A program made the translations under genes and the position numbers. DNA of 15,765 nucleotides, taken from Nanobdellota archaeon (GTDB lineage: Archaea; Nanobdellota; Nanobdellia; Woesearchaeales; B3-WOES). The stretch's first letter is position 1. Every line of letters begins with the position of its first letter. Shown here piece by piece: positions 1 to 5,314 of the stretch. The stretch spans positions 1-15,765 of the forward strand of contig JAGLZG010000203.1 in NCBI GenBank assembly GCA_023131705.1. The letters are read 5' to 3'. The notes beneath the pieces are model-generated. The model ran no database searches. It worked only from the letters and a program-made list of their open reading frames with translations, and had not been told where the DNA came from.

Positions 1-24
1 AAACTCCAGGAGTGTAAAGTCTTG
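1..24. repeat. 24-bp terminal direct repeat, left copy
   Basis: The first 24 bases match the last 24 (15742-15765) exactly. The repeat lies inside the tail fibre gene, and joining the two ends keeps the reading frame open. The simplest reading is an assembly overlap of a circular, or circularly permuted, molecule rather than a biological terminal repeat. A true short terminal redundancy cannot be excluded. Confidence 0.95.
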
Positions 25-190
25 TTTGATTTATCCATTGTGATCCATCCCAGTGTAAACCTTGGTTTAAGATAGGATCTGTAATATTAACATTAGCTAA
101 ATCTGTCAGGGTAGTATCAAGGCACAGGACTTCACTGTCAAGAAGAAGAGGGTCTCCAGTAATCAGGTCTAAAAAGAAATTTTTAGACAT
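1..190 (-). CDS. Tail fibre protein, N-terminal part (continues at 15741)
   Basis: The gene starts at the ATG at 190-188 and runs off position 1 without a stop. The visible 63 residues begin MSKNFFLDLITGDPLLLD and include a segment of the type NVNITDPILNQGLHWDG, followed by W. That pattern (a short linker ending in a 'WDG..W.N' turn) is common near the start of phage tail fibres. Positions 1-24 recur at 15742-15765 and the frame continues there, giving a 708-residue protein that ends at 13805. The start overlaps the end of the upstream 67-aa gene by 8 nt, suggesting translational coupling. The ribosome binding site (GGGTGG) is weak. Fusion with the right-hand part depends on circularity, which the in-frame join supports strongly. 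Confidence 0.8.
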   Translation of the reverse strand, partial: MSKNFFLDLITGDPLLLDSEVLCLDTTLTDLANVNITDPILNQGLHWDGSQWINQTRLYTPGV

Positions 191-386
191 ATGTTGCCAC
201 CCAATTACTTACAACAGTAACAACTCCATCAGTATAAGTAATAGTCTTGACAAAGTAATCACCATTTTCAGCTGTTATTTTTATTTCTGTAACCTTCCCA
301 TCTGTGTATGTAAGTTCAATGGCACCATTAGTAGGCAAGAAACTATCTTCTCTTTGTCCACTGTGCACAGGTACTGGATTAGGCAT
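183..386 (-). CDS. Small 67-aa phage protein of unknown function
   Basis: A 67-residue protein with no membrane segment. Its sequence is strand-like, with two similar stretches (LTYTDGKVTEIKI and ITYTDGVVTVVSNW) that look like an internal duplication of a short beta-hairpin. Small proteins with repeated 'YTDG.V' patterns occur next to tail and fibre genes in phages, so a minor tail or fibre-associated role is possible, but I do not recognise a named family. The start overlaps the previous gene by 8 nt (ATGCCTAA), and the end overlaps the tail fibre start by 8 nt (ATGTCTAA). A GAGG ribosome binding site lies inside the preceding gene. The small size is offset by its tight coupling on both sides and its good composition. 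Confidence 0.7.
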   Translation of the reverse strand: MPNPVPVHSGQREDSFLPTNGAIELTYTDGKVTEIKITAENGDYFVKTITYTDGVVTVVSNWVATYV

Positions 387-765
387 CAGTCTTATCCTCT
401 TTCTTTGACTCTTCCTTATCTACTTCAGTCTTAATTTCAGCAAAGATATCAGAAAGACTCTTATTCAGGTTAGTCATGGCTGTCTGTTCAGGAGTGATTC
501 CTAAGGACTTGAGAGTCCTTCTAAGGCTGTTTGTGAGCTCAGCAGCATACCTAGGCTTCCAGTTAGGATTATTTCTCTCAAAGGAAAGAGATCTAAGTAC
601 TCTAATAAAGTCAAGGCAAGCTATCTGGATCAGCATCTCAGTTGCTGAATCCACCTGCCCTTCTACAAAGTGCTGCATAAGTTTCTTATACCATATTTGG
701 AATATAGCTTTTTCAGTTTTGTCAAGTAATCTTTTTATGTAAATTAATCCTTTCTTTTTAGGCAT
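379..765 (-). CDS. Candidate terminase small subunit (P27-like)
   Basis: A 128-residue, largely helical protein with a basic start (MPKKKGLIYIKRLL) and a charged tail (EVDKEESKKEDKTDA). Between about residues 80 and 105 it carries NPNWKPRYAAELTNSLRR followed by TLKSLGITPEQ. This resembles the C-terminal 'NP ... lr.la..LGLTP' signature of P27-type small terminases, which bind phage DNA and hand it to the large subunit. That is a pattern match by eye, not a profile search. The main doubt is position: it lies far from the large terminase, separated by the 67-aa gene, the tail fibre and the 169-aa gene, although all are co-directional. The ribosome binding site AAGGAG is strong, and the start overlaps the holin end by 8 nt. 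The alternative is an uncharacterised DNA-binding or structural protein. Confidence 0.5.
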   Translation of the reverse strand: MPKKKGLIYIKRLLDKTEKAIFQIWYKKLMQHFVEGQVDSATEMLIQIACLDFIRVLRSLSFERNNPNWKPRYAAELTNSLRRTLKSLGITPEQTAMTNLNKSLSDIFAEIKTEVDKEESKKEDKTDA

Positions 766-1201
766 GTGTCTTCTCCTTTAATATTGACAACAGCTTGTTA
801 ATTATGTGGCCAGATGGTAATTTATTATAAACTGCTGTCTTCACATTCTCAAGTATTGAAATCATTTCTGTGGATGCTAGAAAAAATATAATGAATCTTC
901 TGAATATATCAAACATTGGATCTATGTACACAAGCATATTGGAACCAATTAAAACTACTAGATAAGCAAACAACTTGTTAAACAGTCTTGTCCTAAGTAT
1001 TTTTGAGGAAAATACTTTGAACTTAATACTTCTTATAACTCCACAGACTGTATCTATGGAAAAAAGAATCATGAATGCAAGTAATGCTTTTTCAGAGTTA
1101 TCTGATATAATTAAGAATCCAATTGCAGGTGCAACCTTTACCAATATGTGGTCAGTTACAAGAGTTTTAAGATAATTAAATGCACTAGCCAGATATCCCA
1201 T
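758..1201 (-). CDS. Phage holin, family 4-like
   Basis: A 147-residue integral membrane protein that would form inner-membrane lesions to time lysis. Hydrophobic segments are visible at about residues 20-33 (short), 40-58 (LLAFMILFSIDTVCGVI), 77-97 (LFAYLVVLIGSNMLVYI) and 101-115 (RRFIIFFLASTEMISIL). The layout fits the toxin-secretion/phage-lysis holin family (PF05105 type): 'D..cG.i.s.k...FSSK.LR..LF.K' after the second segment, then 'E.iSILEN...' and a C-terminal 'lP....kLL..LKEK'. The length is normal for that family. It overlaps the upstream 89-aa gene by 17 nt and the downstream gene by 8 nt. The ribosome binding site is weak (AGAAGA). No endolysin lies beside it, which is unusual for a holin. 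Confidence 0.75.
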   Translation of the reverse strand: MGYLASAFNYLKTLVTDHILVKVAPAIGFLIISDNSEKALLAFMILFSIDTVCGVIRSIKFKVFSSKILRTRLFNKLFAYLVVLIGSNMLVYIDPMFDIFRRFIIFFLASTEMISILENVKTAVYNKLPSGHIINKLLSILKEKTHA

Positions 1202-1454
1202 TTTTTCTTCTATTTATTAACATCATTATAAATCTTATATTATTTTGATATATTTTTAAATTCACCATCACTGTCCCCTTTTCATAAAGATCAATTAGCT
1301 GACTGGCTAAATCACTGTAAGCTTCATCATACATAATTTCAATAGTTGCAATTTGTTTTTCCTCATCTTTGATATAGACTCTACCTAACTTAAATTTCTC
1401 ACTACTAATAAGAAAAGCTGCCAAGTAAGGAACCTTCAATTTCATAATTCTCAT
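1185..1454 (-). CDS. Small 89-aa protein of unknown function, first gene after the non-coding region
   Basis: An 89-residue basic protein with predicted strand then helix content (VYIKDEEKQIATIEIMYDEAY..., then LASQLIDLYEKGTVMVNLKI) and a basic C-terminus (MMLINRRKNGISG). I do not recognise a family. It is the first gene downstream of the large intergenic region and opens the lysis/fibre/packaging run. A GAGGT ribosome binding site sits 8 nt before the ATG at 1454. A second ATG six bases further on is a possible alternative start. Its position next to a 17-bp palindrome (1502-1518) would suit an early or regulatory product, but nothing in the sequence shows DNA binding. Confidence 0.65.
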   Translation of the reverse strand: MRIMKLKVPYLAAFLISSEKFKLGRVYIKDEEKQIATIEIMYDEAYSDLASQLIDLYEKGTVMVNLKIYQNNIRFIMMLINRRKNGISG

Positions 1455-1501
1455 GTTTTGTACCTCATTTTATTTATTTATATGTTTCTTCACCTTCCAA
1501 C

Positions 1502-1518
1502 TGTAAAGAAACTTTACA
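1502..1518. promoter_or_regulatory. 17-bp palindrome, operator or leader hairpin
   Basis: Positions 1502-1508 (tgtaaag) and 1512-1518 (ctttaca) are perfect inverted arms around aaa. The element lies 48 bp upstream of the 89-aa start. It could be a dimeric repressor operator or a short hairpin in the mRNA leader. A related core (GTGTAAAG) recurs in the hairpin at 2122-2158. Confidence 0.4.
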
Positions 1519-1594
1519 CTAGTATCATACTTTTTTGGGGAAGTTATCCCCTAATTTTATAAAAGTTTAGGAGTGTTTCAGGACAAGTTACCCT

Positions 1595-1737
1595 AAAAAG
1601 TGACATATGCCTAGAAAGCCAGAGGATTGATTCTAAGGCACTAAAATCTCTCAGATGTATAATGTGTCCAAAAAGGATATATAGTGCCTTTAAGGTACCA
1701 TTCTGTGGCTTCTAGGGGTATATAGTATATTAGTCAC
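1595..1737 (-). ncRNA. Candidate structured RNA or attenuator ending in a U-tract
   Basis: On the minus strand four pairs of arms nest inside one another. Positions 1733-1737 pair with 1600-1604 (GTGAC/GTCAC). Positions 1727-1730 pair with 1605-1608 (ATAT/ATAT). Positions 1706-1716 pair with 1610-1621 (CCTAGAAGCCA with TGGCTTTCTAGG, one bulged U). Positions 1682-1690 pair with 1635-1643 (AAGGCACTA/TAGTGCCTT). The outer stem is followed immediately by TTTTT (1595-1599), as in an intrinsic terminator. Such nesting is unlikely by chance in AT-rich DNA but has not been tested. It could be an attenuator before the 89-aa/holin genes, a free small RNA, or a packaging-type RNA. I do not recognise a named family. 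Confidence 0.4.
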
Positions 1738-1788
1738 CACCCCAGTGCTATCTCTCCCTTAAAGAAGTAAGAAATTTATATGGAAAAA

Positions 1789-1832
1789 TCTCTCTCCCCC
1801 CTTTCTCACACTCTTTCCCCTCTCTCTCTCTT
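1789..1832 (-). other. Polypurine tract on the transcribed-sense strand
   Basis: The plus strand is pyrimidine over 44 nt, with only two exceptions (A at 1808 and 1810), so the minus strand is almost purely G and A. A 12-bp palindrome (tctcttaagaga, 1827-1838) abuts it. Long purine-pyrimidine asymmetry can form triplex DNA or bind RNA strongly. The functional meaning here is unknown. Confidence 0.6.
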
Positions 1833-1845
1833 AAGAGAAGAGATT

Positions 1846-1867
1846 GGGAACCCTTTAAGGGGTTCCC
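1846..1867 (-). other. 8-bp stem-loop in the non-coding region
   Basis: Arms at 1846-1853 (gggaaccc) and 1860-1867 (gggttccc) pair perfectly around a 6-nt loop. On the minus strand it is followed by a mixed CT-rich stretch rather than a clean U-tract, so a terminator call would be weak. Confidence 0.45.
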
Positions 1868-1877
1868 TAAGAAAGAG

Positions 1878-1931
1878 CTACTACTAGAAGTATCTTTTTC
1901 TTGTGAAAATCTTCTTCTACAAGTATCTCTT
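1878..1931. repeat. Two imperfect 21-bp direct repeats, 33 bp apart
   Basis: The copies begin at 1878 and 1911 and match at 17 of 21 positions, sharing the core aagtatct. Spacing of about three helical turns would suit protein-binding sites (iteron- or operator-like), but two imperfect copies are weak evidence. Confidence 0.35.
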
Positions 1932-1947
1932 TTCTATTTAGGGGTTC

Positions 1948-1972
1948 ATGCTTGTGCCTAAGGGCACAGCAC
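1948..1972 (-). other. 10-bp stem-loop with one bulged A
   Basis: Arms 1948-1958 and 1963-1972 pair over ten base pairs, including one G-U pair on the minus strand and one bulged base, around a 4-nt loop (CTTA on the minus strand). No U-tract follows, so it is probably an RNA structure element rather than a terminator. Confidence 0.45.
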
Positions 1973-2063
1973 TTCCCTTCAATTTACCTCTATAAACTTC
2001 TCCCCTATACATATCTACCTCAAAGATTAGCCATCCCCTTTTTCTGGGAAAGATATTGATTAT

Positions 2064-2098
2064 TTAAAAGAACAGAAAAATAGGCTGTTTTGCAACCC
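2064..2098 (-). terminator. Intrinsic terminator-like hairpin after the structural operon
   Basis: On the minus strand GGGTTG (2093-2098) pairs with CAGCCT (2082-2087; the outermost pair is G-U) around a short CAAAA loop. It is followed by TATTTTTCTGTTCTTTT, a U-rich tail. It lies about 65 nt past the nuclease stop, where the capsid and tail transcript would end. The stem is short (5-6 bp with G-U pairs), so efficiency may be low. Confidence 0.5.
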
Positions 2099-2100
2099 TG

Positions 2101-2121
2101 CAGCCCTCCAAAAAGAGGCTG
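2101..2121 (-). other. Hairpin that may compete with the terminator
   Basis: CAGCCTC (2115-2121) pairs with GAG(G)GCTG (2101-2108) with one bulged G. The GGCTG arm (2101-2105) could instead pair with the CAGCC arm of the downstream terminator (2083-2087), so the two folds are potentially exclusive. Confidence 0.4.
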
Positions 2122-2158
2122 TAAGTAGAGGTGTTAAATTTCTTTACACCCCTACTTA
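2122..2158 (-). other. 13-bp stem-loop directly after the nuclease stop codon
   Basis: Arms 2122-2134 and 2146-2158 pair over 13 bp, with one G-U on the minus strand, around an 11-nt loop. The stem begins 5 nt after the nuclease stop codon. It has no U-tract of its own and more likely protects the 3' end of the message or forms part of a tandem terminator. Confidence 0.5.
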
Positions 2159-2163
2159 GGACC

Positions 2164-2694
2164 TTATTTAAAAGATTTGAAGTTCATTTCACTGACTGGA
2201 ATATTAAATGCAAGTTTCCTGCCAACAAATTTAGAGGAGATAACTGGATAAGTGAGTGCATCCTCCAGGCTGAGGATGCTATATTTATCATTTACCCAAT
2301 CATAAACAGCATACATGACTTCTTTATTTTGTCTATGAAATGTGTTTGCCTGTCCCTCTTTAATTATTGAACAATGTGTGTAATTACCACCATTATTCCA
2401 AGATTTTATTTCCATATACTTTTCCTTAATGTTTCCATCCATGTCTTTGTACTTAAGCATAACATCTGCTTCCTGTGTTACTGTGTCACAATCCTCAATA
2501 CTAAGATTCTCCAAGTATTCAGGATCCCATTCAGAACCAAGATAAGTAATTTTAATGATCTCAATAGGTTCACTATGTCCCTTTGTAAATTTCTTTAAAA
2601 ACTCAAGTGCCCTCTTCTGTGCCATCTGCATTGTGTGTTTCATCTGTGAGAATGTTCTCTCATCCAAGCAATAATTTCTCTTCTGTGTTGTCAT
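2164..2694 (-). CDS. PD-(D/E)XK-type nuclease
   Basis: A 176-residue protein with the core of a restriction-like nuclease: an acidic residue in a strand (QEADVML, Asp77), then a hairpin, then YMEIKSW with Glu95 and Lys97, and a later KEGQANTF (Gln115). Asp77-Glu95-x-Lys97 is the metal-binding and catalytic set of the PD-(D/E)XK fold, which cuts DNA with Mg2+. The basic helical N-terminus (about residues 13-40) could bind DNA. It is the last gene of the structural run, with its ribosome binding site AGGAG overlapping the stop of the 495-aa gene and a terminator after it. It may resolve or trim DNA for packaging, recombine DNA, or attack host or rival DNA. It is the only non-terminase DNA enzyme I can see. 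The fold assignment is by motif only. Confidence 0.65.
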   Translation of the reverse strand: MTTQKRNYCLDERTFSQMKHTMQMAQKRALEFLKKFTKGHSEPIEIIKITYLGSEWDPEYLENLSIEDCDTVTQEADVMLKYKDMDGNIKEKYMEIKSWNNGGNYTHCSIIKEGQANTFHRQNKEVMYAVYDWVNDKYSILSLEDALTYPVISSKFVGRKLAFNIPVSEMNFKSFK

Positions 2695-2703
2695 TTAAGA
2701 CTC

Positions 2704-4191
2704 CTATGAATAATCAGTTGATACAGAATTATAAGTTGCAAAGTCATCTGGCCTGTATCTAACATATAATGTGTCTGGTGTAGCAATGGTCTCTGAACCA
2801 TTGACTACACATGTAGCACCTAGTGTAGTGAGAGTAACCAATCCACCAGCACTAATGTGTGCATCATCTTTTCTTCTATTTTCTGTGTATGCTCCAGGAA
2901 CAGCAGTAAGAGTGTGTGCAGTGTCCTGTGCATTTATTGTAACTGGAATTGTACATTCTGAATCCAGGTATACCTGAAGTATCCAATCTGCTATCCAGTA
3001 GAATCCTGCGCCAATATACATATAACCCCACCAGTGAAACTGATCTGCTCTTCCAAACATACAGTATGTTGGTCCTGCGCCAGGTGTGTCACAAAGGATT
3101 CCCCATGCTATCTCTTGTGCTGTTGTAAAGCCATCAGTATGAGGATCTGTCCAAGTTTCTACTAAGAACTCTTTATATGTTCCAAGAACTCTACCATATA
3201 CAGTATCATCCCATGCTCTTGGATCTACACTTGTTCCCTTAGCATCAGTCTTTCTTTCATAAATACCAAAGGCATTTGCTACTACAGGTGATCTTTTATC
3301 ATTGCCAAGAGTATTTACACAAAGATTAGTTTGCAAGAAAAGATGTCCATGAACACATACTGTCTGATCTCCAATCTTCATAGGCTGTAATCTGTTGGCT
3401 GCATATACTCTGTTATTAGGCAAGATAAAGTACCAGGTACCCTTGAAGTCATCTATAAGATTATAGGTGTTTGTGATCCATCCTAGGCTGTCTGGGCCTA
3501 TAGAAGAGAGGTATATAGCTGGGTTATCATAATCATAACCTGGGAGTGCATCCTCTGTGGATGTAATTGTCCTCTGTTGAGGGTATATAAAACATTTAAC
3601 TTTCTTGAAAACTCTCTCTTCTAATTCAAAACTGGGAATTCCATAGAACCAAGCTTGAGGCACATACCATGCTTCTACTTCCTGTCCATATGATTCCAGA
3701 ACATTTATGAATTCATCTGATTTGCTCCCAATTATTAGATTGGGGGTTGTGTTCTGCTGTTGTTCTTTAAGATCAAAACTAGGACATGGGTGTATAGTTA
3801 TTGCAATTGTGTCTGTTGTCCCATGGGTGTTGTCTACATAACTAAGATTGGATACCATAGAATAGAATAATCCATTATCATATGCATCATTGTTATTGGT
3901 AATAGCTATGGTTGTAGCAGAGAGATCTATTTTTATAAAGAAAGTCTTGTATACATCCTGTACAAAAGTAGTATTTAGTGTAGCTGTATAGGTACCACCT
4001 AAGGTTAGTGATATTCTGAAGGCCTCAGTTAGTAGAGTGTTGTCTCCACCTGTGAAAGAAAGGTCTACATCATTAGATGTGTCTGCTCCTTCTATTTGCA
4101 CCTCAAATACTGATACACCTGGGAAGTATTTATAACCATACTCAATAGAAGTAATAGTTTCATCAGCTGCATTTTTGTAGGAAAGTCCCAT
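2704..4191 (-). CDS. Probable tail or receptor-binding structural protein, 495 aa
   Basis: A 495-residue protein, mostly short strands rich in Thr, Tyr, Asp, Asn and Gly, with no membrane segment and few basic clusters. This is the usual composition of tail or spike proteins. A central part (about residues 150-400) is rich in aromatics (WYVPQAWFYG, FHWWGYMYIGAGFYW), which may form a folded head or carbohydrate-binding surface. I do not recognise a family. It follows the connector and the 46-aa gene, where a tail nozzle, stopper or spike gene would be expected in a podovirus. The start codon overlaps the stop of the 46-aa gene (TAATG), and a good AAGGAG site lies inside that gene. Two of the nine CpGs in the window occur here, both in Gly-Ala steps (GGC GCA). 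Confidence 0.6.
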   Translation of the reverse strand: MGLSYKNAADETITSIEYGYKYFPGVSVFEVQIEGADTSNDVDLSFTGGDNTLLTEAFRISLTLGGTYTATLNTTFVQDVYKTFFIKIDLSATTIAITNNNDAYDNGLFYSMVSNLSYVDNTHGTTDTIAITIHPCPSFDLKEQQQNTTPNLIIGSKSDEFINVLESYGQEVEAWYVPQAWFYGIPSFELEERVFKKVKCFIYPQQRTITSTEDALPGYDYDNPAIYLSSIGPDSLGWITNTYNLIDDFKGTWYFILPNNRVYAANRLQPMKIGDQTVCVHGHLFLQTNLCVNTLGNDKRSPVVANAFGIYERKTDAKGTSVDPRAWDDTVYGRVLGTYKEFLVETWTDPHTDGFTTAQEIAWGILCDTPGAGPTYCMFGRADQFHWWGYMYIGAGFYWIADWILQVYLDSECTIPVTINAQDTAHTLTAVPGAYTENRRKDDAHISAGGLVTLTTLGATCVVNGSETIATPDTLYVRYRPDDFATYNSVSTDYS

Positions 4192-4331
4192 TAGTTGTCT
4201 CCTTGATTATCAGAATTCTTTTTGAATTCTTCAAACTTAATTGCTGCTGCCTGTATTCTTTCTAACATTGCAACAAGCTTGACTTGGAGTGAGTCAATTT
4301 CTTCAATAAGTTCTTTTCTTGTCTGTGTCAT
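4191..4331 (-). CDS. Short 46-aa coiled-coil protein
   Basis: A short frame fills most of the gap between the connector and the 495-aa gene. It reads MTQTRKELIEEIDSLQVKLV, continues as a charged amphipathic helix with heptad-like Leu, Ile, Met and Val, and ends in a polar tail (KKNSDNQGDN). Its stop overlaps the next start in TAATG, a classic coupling arrangement, and the ribosome binding site for the next gene lies within it. Its own ribosome binding site is weak (GGGATAG). Composition and coupling argue that it is real. It might be a small scaffold, a tail chaperone or an oligomerising linker. No family is recognised. Confidence 0.65.
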   Translation of the reverse strand: MTQTRKELIEEIDSLQVKLVAMLERIQAAAIKFEEFKKNSDNQGDN

Positions 4332-4379
4332 TTTCTCTATCCCTATATATGATAGTAAGGGTAGGTAGTGCTTTTAAAA

Positions 4380-5252
4380 TTAAGTATAGTCATCTGATAT
4401 GTAGTTTCCCTTAATGACTGCAAAAGGTGTTTTAGTATCAAATACTCCAGGAGGTACTACCATTGCAAATATCTCATTTGCCTTGCTTGTGAATCTATCT
4501 GATAGTCTAAGGTAATGCAAATAAATATCTTTTCTTTTTGTGTCTGCAGGCTGTATAGAAACACCACCAACAGAGAAAGATTCTTTTGAATCTATCATGT
4601 TGAGTAACTGATCTGACTTGGTACCATAAAGGTCACCAAGGGCATAGTAGCACTCAGCTTGCTTCAGGAGGTCCAGAGAGGGTATTGTGAGGTGCTCCTT
4701 ATAGTGGGTATTATAGGCATCCTGTAGTCTAAATATGATCCTGGAATGGGCATAATTAATGGCATTCCTTTTCATACTATCTGAGAAGACAGATGACAGA
4801 GTATTCTCTTCATCTATATAGGAGAACTGATCAAGATCTGTTGGGGCTGCCCAGGCTATGCTATAGTTTAAAGCAACCTGTGTAAGACTAGATGCAGCAC
4901 CTGCTGTAAACACTACCTTTATATATACTGTATTTCCATTAATTGATAAGTTTGCAGTGTCTCCAATAAGTCTCCATTCATCTTCATAGTCTGTTTTAAT
5001 CCAGGCAATTGGAGTGTCACCTGCATCCTTTGTAACAATAACAGATGTATAAGAAGCTAATTTGGGTATTGTGAATACAGGTGTATAGAGAACTCCATCC
5101 TCTCCTGAATCAGTTAGTGTGACTGCACCACCAGTCATTGTTACATTGTCAAGTACATACCCTTCTGAGTAGTCAAGTTCATATGCTGCTACAGCTGTAC
5201 CAGTAGTTATAGTCTCTGTAATCCCTCCAAAGGGTTCTGTAAGATTTGCCAT
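4380..5252 (-). CDS. Head-tail connector with an extra N-terminal beta domain
   Basis: A 290-residue protein that probably sits under the portal ring. The C-terminal half (from about residue 140) is helical and carries LKQAECYYALGDLYG, then a strand segment SFSVGGVSIQPADTKRKDIYL and a terminal helix. That order (helix with 'aE.y.al..L', then a 'vGG.si' strand) resembles phage head-completion adaptor proteins of the HK97/SPP1 type. The N-terminal 135 residues are a Thr- and Gly-rich beta region that such adaptors, normally about 100-150 aa, do not have. It could be an accessory sandwich exposed on the neck. It starts with a good AGGAG site just after a GC-rich hairpin that follows the capsid gene. 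The connector assignment is inferred from pattern and order. Confidence 0.55.
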   Translation of the reverse strand: MANLTEPFGGITETITTGTAVAAYELDYSEGYVLDNVTMTGGAVTLTDSGEDGVLYTPVFTIPKLASYTSVIVTKDAGDTPIAWIKTDYEDEWRLIGDTANLSINGNTVYIKVVFTAGAASSLTQVALNYSIAWAAPTDLDQFSYIDEENTLSSVFSDSMKRNAINYAHSRIIFRLQDAYNTHYKEHLTIPSLDLLKQAECYYALGDLYGTKSDQLLNMIDSKESFSVGGVSIQPADTKRKDIYLHYLRLSDRFTSKANEIFAMVVPPGVFDTKTPFAVIKGNYISDDYT

Positions 5253-5272
5253 TTTTTATTACTCCTGTTAGG

Positions 5273-5299
5273 GACTGGGGGAACTGATGCCCCCCAGTC
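5273..5299 (-). other. GC-rich hairpin between the capsid and connector genes
   Basis: Arms 5273-5281 (gactggggg) and 5291-5299 (cccccagtc) form a perfect 9-bp, mostly G-C stem. It starts 16 nt after the capsid stop codon and ends just upstream of the connector ribosome binding site. There is no U-tract on the minus strand, so it more likely stabilises the capsid message or partly blocks elongation than terminates it. Confidence 0.65.
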
Positions 5300-5314
5300 T
5301 AAGTTAGCCAATGG

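Larger units (their letters stand above)
1455..2163. other. Large non-coding region between the nuclease and 89-aa genes
   Basis: This is the only long stretch without a convincing gene. It holds, in the direction of transcription, a long hairpin right after the nuclease stop, a terminator-like hairpin with a U-rich tail, a hairpin at 1948-1972, two imperfect 21-bp direct repeats 33 bp apart, a stem at 1846-1867, a polypurine tract, a nested RNA fold at 1595-1737, a small hairpin at 1537-1551 and a palindrome at 1502-1518. No tRNA-like fold was seen. The region contains no CpG at all. It is the natural place for a promoter, a replication origin or a packaging site, but none of these can be assigned by sequence alone. 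Confidence 0.7.

Noticed and set aside
1537..1551. Small hairpin ggggaagttatcccc considered as a terminator
   Set aside because: On the transcribed minus strand it is followed by A residues, not U; the T-run is on the wrong side for minus-strand transcripts.
1551..1600. A sigma70-like promoter (TTGTCC ... TATAAA) upstream of the 89-aa gene
   Set aside because: The spacing is 19 bp and the match is poor; the AT-rich background makes such hits expected.
1938..2012. A 24-codon minus-strand frame (MYRGEVYRGK...) with a GAGGT site in the non-coding region
   Set aside because: Possible leader peptide, but it is short, overlaps a hairpin (1948-1972) and has no other support.
1455..2163. tRNA genes or a CRISPR array in the non-coding region
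   Set aside because: No cloverleaf or T-loop consensus was found, and the only direct repeat is two imperfect 21-mers.
2131..2598. Plus-strand frames at 2131-2370 and 2374-2598
   Set aside because: They are antisense to the nuclease gene, hydrophobic-random in composition and lack a ribosome binding site.
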